Source of the DNA: Burkholderia ubonensis
GTDB lineage: Bacteria > Pseudomonadota > Gammaproteobacteria > Burkholderiales > Burkholderiaceae
Assembly: GCF_902833085.1 (NCBI RefSeq)
Contig: NZ_CADFEB010000003.1
Span: 779,312 to 843,311 of the forward strand
Length of the DNA: 64,000 nucleotides
Reading direction: 5' to 3'
In this document: piece by piece, positions 25,679 through 34,446 of the stretch
Position numbering within the stretch: the stretch's first letter is position 1
Layout: the number at the start of each line of letters is the position of its first letter
Made by a program: the position numbers and the translations under genes
The notes under the pieces: generated by a model
What the model was told of the DNA's origin: nothing
Databases searched by the model: none
What the model saw: the letters and a program-made list of their open reading frames with translations, nothing else

Positions 25679-26857
25679 TCATGCCGGGTCTGCCGAACGC
25701 ATATGCCAACGTCGTGGAACGCATGTCGAAAGCGCCAGCAGCCCCAGCACCAGAACCGACGCGGCGAGCACCTTGCCACTCGTGCCGAACAGCGCGCTCA
25801 CGCTCGTCGCGACCAGCGCCGCGCTGCCGATCTGACAAAAGCCGACGAGGCCCGACGCCGTGGCCGAATGGCCGTGCTCACTCGCGACCGCGCCCGAAAC
25901 GGCCAGCGACAGCGACGAACCGTTGGCCAGGCTGACCACGCACATCGGCAGCACCACCGCTGCGACGCCCTGAAGCCGAAACGCGGCCGCTGCGGCAAAG
26001 GCCATGCCGCCGAGCACGAAGCAGGCGATGCCGGCCGCGACGATGCGATCGTACGGCCAACGGTCGAGCAAACGCTTGGCCAGCAGGTTGGCCGAGATGA
26101 TGCCGGCCGTCAGCGGCAGGTACAGCCAGCCGCTTTGTTCCTCGCTCAGCCCTTGCCGCGCGAACAGGAACGGCGACTGCGTCAGGTAGACGAACCACGC
26201 GCAATAGATCGTGCAGACCACCAGCGTGTAGCGGCGGAACGCGGAGTCACGCAATACATCGCGAAATCCGGCGAACGGCGACGTCCGGGTTCGAACGCCT
26301 TCAGGATGCGTCTCGGGCAGCAACGCGAGCACCATCAGCAGCGCTGCCGCGCCGAATGCCGCGACGAGCAGGAAGTCGGCACGCCAGCCGACCGCCGCGG
26401 CAAGATGGCCGCCGATGGCCGGTGCAAGAGCCGGCGAAAGCGAAACGAGCGGATAAACCACCGCATAGACCTTGGCGGACGTGCGCTTGTCGCAGGTGTC
26501 GGCGATGACGGCCCGGCCGATGACGAGGCCCGACGCGGCCCCCAGCGCTTCCACCATGCGCCAGATCAGAAAGGCCGCGAAGCTGCCGGCCGCTGCACAA
26601 CCCAGCGAGCCGACGATGTAGAGCGCGATGCCCGCCAGCAGGACGGGCTTGCGGCCGTGACGGTCGGACAGCGGGCCGTAGGCCAGTTGCGCGGTCGCCA
26701 GCACCAGCAGATAGGCGGAAACGGATTGCGGCATCTGCCAGTCCGCGATACCGAACGCGACGGACATGTCCGGCATGGCGGGCAGATAGACATCCGACGC
26801 GATGAGGCCGAACGCGCTCAGCATCGCGACGGTGAGGATCAACGATAGTCGTGGCAT
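25679..26857 (-). CDS. MFS multidrug exporter, Bcr/CflA family
   Basis: 392 residues with twelve membrane segments. SDVYLPAMPDMS in the first helix and GPLSDRHGRKPVLL in the loop after helix 2 are Bcr/CflA (DHA1) signatures; VIADTCDKRTSAKVYA follows in the middle of the N-half. ATG at 26857 has a GGAG site. It is divergent from a LysR regulator with palindromes in the shared promoter region, so it is probably controlled by it. Members export chloramphenicol, bicyclomycin or sulphonamides; this substrate is unknown. Confidence 0.9.
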   Translation of the reverse strand: MPRLSLILTVAMLSAFGLIASDVYLPAMPDMSVAFGIADWQMPQSVSAYLLVLATAQLAYGPLSDRHGRKPVLLAGIALYIVGSLGCAAAGSFAAFLIWRMVEALGAASGLVIGRAVIADTCDKRTSAKVYAVVYPLVSLSPALAPAIGGHLAAAVGWRADFLLVAAFGAAALLMVLALLPETHPEGVRTRTSPFAGFRDVLRDSAFRRYTLVVCTIYCAWFVYLTQSPFLFARQGLSEEQSGWLYLPLTAGIISANLLAKRLLDRWPYDRIVAAGIACFVLGGMAFAAAAAFRLQGVAAVVLPMCVVSLANGSSLSLAVSGAVASEHGHSATASGLVGFCQIGSAALVATSVSALFGTSGKVLAASVLVLGLLALSTCVPRRWHMRSADPA

Positions 26858-26955
26858 GACGAAACTCCGGGCACGCCGGCGACGCCGGCATGCTTGGTTG
26901 GGATAGGAGCGGGCCATGTTACGGAGCCGTCGAACAGGTGAAAATGCATGAATTC

Positions 26956-26980
26956 GCAGATATGATCTGCAAATTTGCAG
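26956..26980. promoter_or_regulatory. Overlapping palindromes in the exporter/LysR divergent promoter
   Basis: Two perfect inverted repeats overlap: GCAGAT-ATG-ATCTGC (26956-26970) and CTGCAAATTTGCAG (26967-26980). They sit just upstream of the LysR start (26995) and about 100 bases upstream of the exporter start, a fitting place for a LysR operator. Confidence 0.55.
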
Positions 26981-26994
26981 CCTCGACCGTGACT

Positions 26995-27864
26995 ATGAAC
27001 TGGGACGACGTCCGAATCTTTCTCGCCGTGCATCGCGCCGGCACGCTGCGCGGCGCGGCGGAACAGCTCGGCGTCGATCAGACGACGGTGGGGCGGCGGC
27101 TGGGCAGCCTCGAGCGCGACCTGGGCAGCCGCCTGTTTTTGCGCACGACCGGCGGCCTCGCGCTGACGGACAGCGGCCAGCAGGTATTGGGAACGGCCGA
27201 GGCGATGGAATGCATGGCCATCTCGTTCGAGCGGCGCAGCGAAGGCGCTGACGCGCTGGCGGCCGGCGAGGTGCGCGTGACCACGACCGATGCGCTGGCG
27301 GTGGATTTCGTGGTGCCGGCGATCGAGCGCTTGCAGTCCCGTCACCCGGCGGTGCGCGTAATCATGAGCACCACGCCGCGCGTGCTCAATCTCGCGCGGC
27401 GCGAAGCGGATATCGCCGTGCGCACGTCGCGCCCTGACCAGCCCGAGCTGATCGTGCGCCTGCTCGGGCGCTGGGAGGTCGGGCTCTATGCGACACGGCG
27501 CTATCTCGACCGCTTCGGCGAACCGCAGCCCGGCAGCGGATTCGCCGGCCACGATATTGCCCGGTACCAGTCGGGCGTCACACAACGGCAAGACGACACG
27601 CTGGTCGGCGAACCCATGACCGACGGGCGCGTCGTCGCCGAACTGGACTCCAGTCTCATGCTGGCGACGTTCGTGCGCGCGGGCCTCGCGCTCGGCGAGC
27701 TACCTGCCTACCTCGCGCTGCGTGACCCCGAGCTGGTGCGAATCTGGCCCGAGCGGCAGCGCGCCACGCCGTACGAAGCCTGGCTGGTATTGCATCAGGA
27801 CCTGGCGCATACGGCGCGGGTGCGGGTCGTGGTCGACGCGCTTGCCGACGCGTTTGCGCGTTGA
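26995..27864 (+). CDS. LysR family transcriptional regulator
   Basis: 289 residues. The N-terminal winged HTH reads MNWDDVRIFLAVHRAGTLRGAAEQLGVDQTTVGRRLGSLERDLG. The substrate-binding part starts near residue 88. ATG at 26995 is the family-typical start; the frame extends upstream but without LysR-like sequence. It is divergent from the Bcr/CflA exporter and likely regulates it and itself through the palindromes at 26956-26980. The effector is unknown. Confidence 0.9.
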   Translation: MNWDDVRIFLAVHRAGTLRGAAEQLGVDQTTVGRRLGSLERDLGSRLFLRTTGGLALTDSGQQVLGTAEAMECMAISFERRSEGADALAAGEVRVTTTDALAVDFVVPAIERLQSRHPAVRVIMSTTPRVLNLARREADIAVRTSRPDQPELIVRLLGRWEVGLYATRRYLDRFGEPQPGSGFAGHDIARYQSGVTQRQDDTLVGEPMTDGRVVAELDSSLMLATFVRAGLALGELPAYLALRDPELVRIWPERQRATPYEAWLVLHQDLAHTARVRVVVDALADAFAR

Positions 27865-27867
27865 GAC

Positions 27868-27888
27868 GCGCTGCCCGACCGGCAGCGC
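27868..27888. terminator. Hairpin between convergent lysR and tldE
   Basis: Perfect eight-base arms GCGCTGCC (27868-27875) and GGCAGCGC (27881-27888) with loop CGACC, four bases after the LysR stop and just downstream of the TldE stop. There is no T-run; it is probably a bidirectional terminator. Confidence 0.55.
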
Positions 27889-27898
27889 CCCCCTTCCT

Positions 27899-29260
27899 TC
27901 ACAGCGTCAATTCAAACGCGCGCACGAGCGCGCCCGGCACCTGCGCGCCGCCCGTCGCGCGCTCGCCCCAGCCGGCATCGTTTAACTGCAGCGCAGGCGT
28001 CGCGCCGAGCTGCTCCAGCTCGGCGCCGAACAGCCGATAGAAGCTGTCGTCGAAGCGCATCGCGTCGACCGGCGCGACGATCCTGCCGCCCTCGACCCAG
28101 AACGTCGCGAAACGCGTCATCCCGGTCATCCGGCAATTCATCCGGTCCGAAAAATTCAGGTACCAGAGATTGCCGACGTACAGCCCGGTATCGAGCGCCG
28201 CGAGCACGTCGTCGTCCGCCAGCGTGCCGCCCGCGATCGACAGCGACTGCGGCGTCTCGTCGGCGTCCGCGCCGTTCGGCGTCAGACCGTACTCGCGGGC
28301 GCTGCGCGCGCCGACGAGCCGCGCGGCACTCTGCCCCGCGACGACGAGCGGCACGCTCTCGCGGCGGTATCCGTCCGCATTGAACGCGGGCACGAGGTCG
28401 AGCGCCAGATCCTCGGCGATCGACACGCGCGGATCGAGCGCGACGTCGCCCGCGTGCAGCTTGTGCAGCGCGCTGCGCGCGCTCTGGTGCGCGCGCGCCG
28501 AAAAGCCGTCCGAGCCGATCAGGCTGGTCATCTCGTAGATCGCGGCCGGCGCGAAATACGCGCGATAGCGGCCGGGCGCGAGCGCCTGCGGCGCGCGGCC
28601 GAGCACCGGCAGCCGCGCGGCGGCCGTTTCGACCTTGTGCGCGAACACCGCGTCGTCCCAGTCGTCGCCGACGTAGGCCGTCTTGATCGCGCGGCCGCCC
28701 GGCTCGTACAGCGACCAGTTGAAATCGAAGTTCTCGACTTCGTGCCAGCCGCGGCTGCCCGTCGACGACGCGAAGCCGCGCGCCAGCGAGCCGCCCGAGT
28801 AAAAGCCGACGAAGTCGAGCCCGCGCGCGCATTCGGCGACGATCCGCGCGAGTGAATCCGCGTCCGGCAGACGGCCGGCGCGGCGCGTGTCCTGCGTCCA
28901 CGTCGACGTGTCGTACAGCAGGTGCGGATCGTCGGCCGCGTCGCGCAGCCCGTCGCGCAGCGCGCGAAGCGTCGCCGCGAGGTCCGGCAGGTCGGCGGCC
29001 GTGTCGCCGGCCAGCGTCGACGTGGCGCTCGCCTGCCGCGCGCCGTCGATCAGCCGCACCGACAGCTTGCCCTGCACCACGCGCCCGGTCTGGCGAATCC
29101 GGCCCTGGTTGAAGCGGACGAAATCGGTCGTCTCGCCGGCGAACCACAGCAGCACCGTCTCGCCGGGCGCCTTGAGCCGCCCGGCTTCGTCGGCGAGCCG
29201 CGCGAAGTGCGTGCGCCAGTCGAGCGCCGCGGCGGCCGTGGTCGTATCGAATCCCGTCAT
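27899..29260 (-). CDS. TldE/PmbA-like subunit of the TldD/TldE metalloprotease
   Basis: 453 residues similar to the catalytically silent partner of TldD. It has no HExxxH motif. The C-terminal region NLWYLNFSDRMNCRMTGMTRF and WVEGGRIVAPVDAMRFDDS is characteristic of this family. TldD/TldE form a heterodimeric cytoplasmic protease that degrades unfolded peptides and completes maturation of microcin B17 in enterobacteria. Its start overlaps the TldD stop (TGATG). It is the last gene of the receptor-yejABEF-tldDE run. Paralogues of the housekeeping pair are common, and this one is probably dedicated to the imported peptide. Confidence 0.87.
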   Translation of the reverse strand: MTGFDTTTAAAALDWRTHFARLADEAGRLKAPGETVLLWFAGETTDFVRFNQGRIRQTGRVVQGKLSVRLIDGARQASATSTLAGDTAADLPDLAATLRALRDGLRDAADDPHLLYDTSTWTQDTRRAGRLPDADSLARIVAECARGLDFVGFYSGGSLARGFASSTGSRGWHEVENFDFNWSLYEPGGRAIKTAYVGDDWDDAVFAHKVETAAARLPVLGRAPQALAPGRYRAYFAPAAIYEMTSLIGSDGFSARAHQSARSALHKLHAGDVALDPRVSIAEDLALDLVPAFNADGYRRESVPLVVAGQSAARLVGARSAREYGLTPNGADADETPQSLSIAGGTLADDDVLAALDTGLYVGNLWYLNFSDRMNCRMTGMTRFATFWVEGGRIVAPVDAMRFDDSFYRLFGAELEQLGATPALQLNDAGWGERATGGAQVPGALVRAFELTL

Positions 29261-30693
29261 CACGCGCCTCCGAAAACGTCGACGTCGGCGAACACGCACG
29301 CGGGCGACGCGTGGCCGACCCGGATCACCTGCATCGGTTCGCCCTTGCCGCAGAACGGCGTGCCGTAGACGCCGAAGGTGCTCGCGTCGCCGACCGCGCG
29401 CAGGCTGCGCCAGAAGCTCGCGGAAATGCCGCGGTAGTTCGGCTGCTTGACGACCTGCGTCAGCTTGCCGCCCTCGATCAGTTGTCCGAACTCGCAGCCG
29501 AACTGGAACTTGTTGCGGCGATCGTCGATCGACCACGACGTGTTGGTGCGCATCAGGATGCCGTGCTCGATGCCCGCGATCAGCGCATCGAGCGGCTGGT
29601 CGCCGGGCTCGACGTTGAGGTTCGCCATCCGGTCGATCGGCGGGCGGTTCCAGTTCGACGCGCGCGAGTTCGCGACGCCGGCCAGGCCCGCGCGCTGCTG
29701 CGACAGCGCGCCGCCGAGCGGCCGCTCGAGCACGCCGTTGCGGATCAGGTACTGCTTGCGCGCGGCGCTGCCGTCGTCGTCGAACGCATACGACGCGGCC
29801 TCGGACGGCAGGCCCGGATCGAACGTGACGTTCAGAAGCGGCGAGCCGTACTGGTAGGCGCCGAACATCCCGGGCGTCACGAAGCTCCAGCCCGCGAAGT
29901 TGCGCTCGTCGCCGAGAATCCGGTCGAGCTCGAGCGGATGGCCGATCGATTCGTGGATCTGCAGCATCATCTGGTCCGGCATCAGCAGCAGGTCGCGCCG
30001 CCCCGACGGGCAATTCGGCGCGGCGAGCAGCTGCAGCGCCTCGTCGGCGACCCGCGCGCCCGCGCCGTCGAAGCCGTAGCGCGCGAGCACGTCGAGGCCG
30101 CCCTGCGCAAGCGTGCCCGACTGGCCGAGCGAGCGTACCTGCGTATCGCCGTCAGCGTGCGCGACGACGCTCAGCTCCGGCATCAGGTAGCGGAAGCGCT
30201 GGTCGATCCGCACGCCGTCGCTCGTCACGACCAGCTGGTCGGTGTGCGTGACCGACACGCTCGCCGTGCGCTCGACGATCCGCGCGTCGACGCGCGCCGC
30301 CGCGCATTCGTGCGCGAGGCGCTCGATCCACTCGGCGCGCGACGGCAGCGGCGCATCGAGGCCCGGCGACGCATAGGCGCCGCTCTCGTGCGGACGCGCG
30401 GCCTGCCGGTGATCGATCAGCGACCACGCGGCGCTCGCCTTCGCGCGCGCGGTGGCCACGTCGAGCGCCGCCTGGAGTCCGGCCGCCGACAGGTTCGCGG
30501 TCGCCGCGTAGCCCGCGCCGGCGCCCGCCCACGCGACCAGCATCGCGCCGCGGTCGCGCACGCGTGAAAAAGGCAGCGCGACGTCGTTGCGCACCCGGTG
30601 GTCCTCGGTCGTCTCGTCGACGACGCGCAGCGACCAGAAATCGGCGTCGCTGCGCAATCCGCGGGCGGCATGCGCCCAGCTCTCGTCAATCAT
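29260..30693 (-). CDS. TldD-like metalloprotease subunit
   Basis: 477 residues with the zinc motif HESIGH at 247-252 (H-E-x-x-x-H, the TldD signature), followed by LELDRILGDERNFAG. The C-terminal part FYGTPFCGKGEP-type sequence (VYGTPFCGKGEP) fits the family's third ligand Cys. It is expected to hydrolyse extended peptides inside the complex with TldE. Its ATG (30691-30693) lies inside the end of the ABC ATPase gene (overlap of 8 bases), so import and proteolysis are translationally linked. This is the key context evidence for a peptide-uptake-and-processing system. Confidence 0.9.
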   Translation of the reverse strand: MIDESWAHAARGLRSDADFWSLRVVDETTEDHRVRNDVALPFSRVRDRGAMLVAWAGAGAGYAATANLSAAGLQAALDVATARAKASAAWSLIDHRQAARPHESGAYASPGLDAPLPSRAEWIERLAHECAAARVDARIVERTASVSVTHTDQLVVTSDGVRIDQRFRYLMPELSVVAHADGDTQVRSLGQSGTLAQGGLDVLARYGFDGAGARVADEALQLLAAPNCPSGRRDLLLMPDQMMLQIHESIGHPLELDRILGDERNFAGWSFVTPGMFGAYQYGSPLLNVTFDPGLPSEAASYAFDDDGSAARKQYLIRNGVLERPLGGALSQQRAGLAGVANSRASNWNRPPIDRMANLNVEPGDQPLDALIAGIEHGILMRTNTSWSIDDRRNKFQFGCEFGQLIEGGKLTQVVKQPNYRGISASFWRSLRAVGDASTFGVYGTPFCGKGEPMQVIRVGHASPACVFADVDVFGGA

Positions 30694-32323
30694 GTGCCCT
30701 CTCGACTGTTTCCCGCATCGGCGTCAGCATCGACGACGCCATCAGCGCGCGGGTATACGGATGAGACGGCGCATGCAGCACCTGCAGCGTCTCGCCTTCC
30801 TCGACCACGCGCCCCGCCTGCATCACGATCACCCGATGCGCCATCGCGCGCATCACGGCCAGATCGTGCGTGATGAACAGGTAGCTGAGCCGGTAGCGCG
30901 CCTGCAGGTTCGTCAGCAGCGTCAGCACCTGTTTCTGGATCGACACGTCGAGCGCGCTGGTCGGCTCGTCGAGCACCAGCAGCTCGGGCTCCACGGCCAG
31001 CGCGCGCGCGATCGCGATCCGCTGCCGCTGCCCGCCGGAGAACTCGTGCGGGTAGCGCGGCAGCGCGTCGGCCGGCAGCCCGACTTCCTCCAGCAGCGCC
31101 GCGACCCGCGCGCGGCGCGCGGCGCCCGCCAGCTCGGGCCGATGCAGCGCGAGCCCTTCGCCGACGATCTGCTCGATCGTCATGCGCGGCGACAGCGAGC
31201 CGAACGGGTCCTGGAACACCACCTGCATCCGCCCGTACAGCGCGCGCCGCCCCGCGTTCGCGCGCAGCGCCGCGAGCGGCAGCCCGTCGATCTCGATCGC
31301 GCCGGCCGCCGGCTGCTGCAGGCCGAGCACGGCGGACGCGAGCGTCGACTTGCCCGATCCCGATTCGCCGACGATACCGACGGTCTCGCCGCGACGCAAG
31401 CACAACTGCACGTCGTGCACCGCGCGAAACGCGCTCTGGCCGAACACCGCGCGCCAGCCCCTGGCGGCGGTCCGGTAGTCGACCGCGAGCGCGCGCACGT
31501 CGAGGATCGTCCGCGCGTCGGCCGCGACCGGCTCGATCGCGCGGCGCGGCGCGCTGTCGAGCAGGCGGCGCGTATACGGATGCTGCGGCGCATCGAACAG
31601 CGCGCCGGTCTCGTTCGTCTCGACGAGCACGCCGCGCTCCATCACGGCGACACGCTGCGCGAAGCGGCGCACGAGGTTCAGGTCGTGCGTGATCAGCAGC
31701 ACGGCCATCCCGCGCGCGGCCGCCTCCTGCGCCTGCAGTTCGAGCAGCAGGTCGACGATCTGCTGGCGCACGGTCACGTCGAGCGCGGTGGTCGGCTCGT
31801 CGGCGAGCAGCAGGCGCGGCCGGCACGCGAGCGCCATCGCGATCATCGCGCGCTGCCGCTGGCCGCCCGACAGCTGGTGCGGATAGCTGTCGATGCGCCG
31901 CTCCGGCTCCGGAATCCCGGTGCGGCGCAGCAGCTCGATGCCCCGCGCGCGCGCCGCGCCGGGCCGCAGCCCTTCGTGCAGCCGCAGGCTCTCCGCGATC
32001 TGCCGGCCGATCGTATACAGCGGATTGAGCGCCGTCATCGGCTCCTGGAACACCATCGCGATGTCCGCGCCGCGAATCCCGCGCATCTGCTGCTCGGTCT
32101 TCGTCAGCAGGTCCTCGCCGTCGAACAGCATGCGTCCCGACAATTGCGCGTGCCGCACGAGGCGCAGGATCGACAGCGCGGTCACGCTCTTGCCCGAGCC
32201 CGATTCGCCGACGAGCGCCACGCGCTCGCCGCGCGCGACCGACAGGCTCAGCTCGCGCACGACGGTCCGGTCGCCGAACTGCGCGGTAAAGCGGTCGATT
32301 TCCAGCAACGGTTTCGTCATCAT
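30686..32323 (-). CDS. yejF: Peptide ABC transporter ATPase, two fused domains (YejF-like)
   Basis: 545 residues with two ATP-binding cassettes. Domain 1 has Walker A GESGSGKS, signature LSGGQRQR and Walker B LLLADEP; domain 2 has [16 protein letters not shown] and LLVLDEP. The fused two-cassette layout is that of YejF in the microcin-C-type peptide importer. It powers the permeases encoded upstream (YejB, YejE). ATG at 32323 overlaps the YejE stop; a second ATG at 32320 is possible. It is the only such ATPase in the window, and the ATPase-less locus at 12.8-16.9 kb may depend on it. Confidence 0.92.
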   Translation of the reverse strand: MMTKPLLEIDRFTAQFGDRTVVRELSLSVARGERVALVGESGSGKSVTALSILRLVRHAQLSGRMLFDGEDLLTKTEQQMRGIRGADIAMVFQEPMTALNPLYTIGRQIAESLRLHEGLRPGAARARGIELLRRTGIPEPERRIDSYPHQLSGGQRQRAMIAMALACRPRLLLADEPTTALDVTVRQQIVDLLLELQAQEAAARGMAVLLITHDLNLVRRFAQRVAVMERGVLVETNETGALFDAPQHPYTRRLLDSAPRRAIEPVAADARTILDVRALAVDYRTAARGWRAVFGQSAFRAVHDVQLCLRRGETVGIVGESGSGKSTLASAVLGLQQPAAGAIEIDGLPLAALRANAGRRALYGRMQVVFQDPFGSLSPRMTIEQIVGEGLALHRPELAGAARRARVAALLEEVGLPADALPRYPHEFSGGQRQRIAIARALAVEPELLVLDEPTSALDVSIQKQVLTLLTNLQARYRLSYLFITHDLAVMRAMAHRVIVMQAGRVVEEGETLQVLHAPSHPYTRALMASSMLTPMRETVERAHD

Positions 32324-33426
32324 CGGCCTCCACCGAATGCGGACCCGCGCGTGCGCGCGTCGAGCGCGTTGCGCAGCGCGTCGCCCATGAACGTCAGCAG
32401 CAGCAGCGTGACGACCAGCGCGGCGAACGCCGACGCCGAAATCCACCACGCATCGAGATTGTTCTTGCCCTGCTTCAGCAGCTCGCCGAGGCTCGGCGTC
32501 GGCGGCTGCACGCCGAGCCCGAGGAAGTCGAGGCTCGTCAGCGACAGGATCGCCGCGCTCATCCGGAACGGCAGGAACGTGATCACCGGCGTCAGGCTGT
32601 TCGGCAGCACGTGCCGCCACATGATCTGGCGGTTCGTCAGCCCCATCGTGCGCGCGGCCTTCACGTAGTCGAGCCCGCGGTTGCGCAGGAACTCGGCGCG
32701 CACGTAGTCGGACAGCATGAGCCAGCCGAACATCGACAGCAGCACGAACAGCAGCCACAGCGACGGCTCGAAGATCGACGCGAAGATGATCAGCAGGTAC
32801 AGGTCCGGCAGCGCGCTCCAGATCTCGATCAGCCGCTGCCCGATCAGGTCGGTGCGGCCGCCGTAGAAGCCTTGCAGCGCGCCCGCGAGCACGCCGATCA
32901 GCGTGCCCGACGCGGTCAGCGCGAGCGCCATCAGCACCGACAGCCGGAAGCCGTACAGCAGCCGCGCGAGCACGTCGCGGCCGAACTGGTCGGTGCCGAG
33001 CCAGTTGCTCGCCGACGGCGGCGCCGGGTACGGCCGGGACGCGAAGTAGTCGATCGTGTCGTAGCGAAAACGGTTCGGCGGATAGATCGACAGGTTGCCG
33101 CGCGCGTCGAGCTTCGCGCGGATATCAGGATCGAGATAGTTCGTCTTCGCCGGGAAATCGCCGCCGAACTGGGTTTCCGGATAGTCCTTCAGGATCGGAA
33201 AGTAATAGTGACCGTCGTAGCGCAGCACGAGCGGCCGGTCGTTCGACAGCACGTCGGCGCCCAGGCTGAGCGCGAACAGCGCGACGAAGATCACGAAGCT
33301 CCAGTAGCCGAGCGGCTGCGCGCGAAAGCGCCGCCACGTGCGCCGCCATGGCGACGCGGACTGGCCGGCGCGCGCCTGCTCAGCGGTCCAGGCGGTTGAA
33401 TTGGATGCGGGGGTCGACGAGGACAT
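32320..33426 (-). CDS. yejE: Peptide ABC permease, YejE-like (locus 2)
   Basis: 368 residues. The large periplasmic loop contains NDRPLVLRYDGHYYFPILKDY and YLDPDIRAKL, then the core with NWLGTDQFGRDVLARLLYGF and the EAA-loop region DYVKAARTMGLTNRQIMWRH. It pairs with YejB as the inner-membrane channel. It is a paralogue of the gene at 15731-16852. Its start overlaps the end of yejB by 47 bases and its stop overlaps the yejF start. Confidence 0.92.
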   Translation of the reverse strand: MSSSTPASNSTAWTAEQARAGQSASPWRRTWRRFRAQPLGYWSFVIFVALFALSLGADVLSNDRPLVLRYDGHYYFPILKDYPETQFGGDFPAKTNYLDPDIRAKLDARGNLSIYPPNRFRYDTIDYFASRPYPAPPSASNWLGTDQFGRDVLARLLYGFRLSVLMALALTASGTLIGVLAGALQGFYGGRTDLIGQRLIEIWSALPDLYLLIIFASIFEPSLWLLFVLLSMFGWLMLSDYVRAEFLRNRGLDYVKAARTMGLTNRQIMWRHVLPNSLTPVITFLPFRMSAAILSLTSLDFLGLGVQPPTPSLGELLKQGKNNLDAWWISASAFAALVVTLLLLTFMGDALRNALDARTRGSAFGGGR

Positions 33427-34432
33427 AGCAGACGTCAGCGATGAGTTTGGTCAGCAGACCGATGAGCGTGAACAGGAACAGCGAGCCGAGCACGACCGGA
33501 TAGTCGCGGCGGATCACCGAGTCGTACGAAAGCTGGCCCATGCCGTCGAGCGAGAACAGCGTCTCGATCAGCAGGTTGCCGTTCAGGAATGCGCCGACGA
33601 ACGCGGCGGGCAGCCCGGTCAGCAGCGGAATCGCCGCGTTGCGCAGCACGTGCTTCCATAGCACGTCGCGTTCGGGCGCGCCCTTCGCGCGGGCGGTCAG
33701 CACGTACTGCCGGCCGATTTCGTCGAGGAACGTGTTCTTCGTCAGGATCGTGACGATCGCGAAATTGCCGACCACCGAGGCCGTGACGGGCAGCACGATG
33801 TGCCACAGGTAGTCGAGCGCCTGGCCGGCCAGCGTCAGCTCGTCGAAGTCGTCGGACGTGAGGCCGCGCATCGGGAACAGCTGCCAGAACGTGCCGCCGC
33901 CGAACAGCATCAGCAGCAGCACGCCGAGCACGAAGCCGGGAACCGCGTAGCCGGCGAGCACGAGCACGCTCGTCGCCGTATCGAAGCGCGAGCCGTTGCG
34001 CACCGCCTTCGCGATGCCGAGCGGCACGGAAATCAGGTAGGTGAGGAACACCGTCCACAGGCCGAGCGTGATCGACACCGGCAGCTTCGAGCGGATCACG
34101 TCCCACACGCGTGCGTGCACGAAGTACGACTGGCCGAGGTCGAAGCGCGCGTAGGCCTTCAGCATCATCCCGTAGCGCTCGAGCGGCGGCTTGTCGAAAC
34201 CGAACTGCCGGCGGATCTGCTCGATCTGCTGCGGGTCGATCCCCTGGCTGCCGTGATAGCCGCCCCCGCCGCCGCCCGCTTCGCCGCCATGCGCGTTGCC
34301 GTGGCGCAACTGGGTCAGCACCTGCTCGACCGGGCCGCCCGGCACGAACTGCGTGACGATGAACGTGATCGTCACGACGCCGATCAGCGTCGGGACCATC
34401 AGCAGCAGCCGTCTGAGTATGTAGGCAAGCAT
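33380..34432 (-). CDS. yejB: Peptide ABC permease, YejB-like (locus 2)
   Basis: 350 residues with the YejB-type insert GGYHGSQGIDPQQIEQIRRQF after the first membrane segment. The EAA region is GRQYVLTARAKGAPERDVLWKH. A Gly-rich run (GGGGGG) precedes the insert. ATG at 34432 is 14 bases after the end of the yejA-like gene. It forms the channel with the YejE-like protein. Confidence 0.92.
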   Translation of the reverse strand: MLAYILRRLLLMVPTLIGVVTITFIVTQFVPGGPVEQVLTQLRHGNAHGGEAGGGGGGYHGSQGIDPQQIEQIRRQFGFDKPPLERYGMMLKAYARFDLGQSYFVHARVWDVIRSKLPVSITLGLWTVFLTYLISVPLGIAKAVRNGSRFDTATSVLVLAGYAVPGFVLGVLLLMLFGGGTFWQLFPMRGLTSDDFDELTLAGQALDYLWHIVLPVTASVVGNFAIVTILTKNTFLDEIGRQYVLTARAKGAPERDVLWKHVLRNAAIPLLTGLPAAFVGAFLNGNLLIETLFSLDGMGQLSYDSVIRRDYPVVLGSLFLFTLIGLLTKLIADVCYVLVDPRIQFNRLDR

Positions 34433-34446
34433 CGTCGCGCCCTCCG

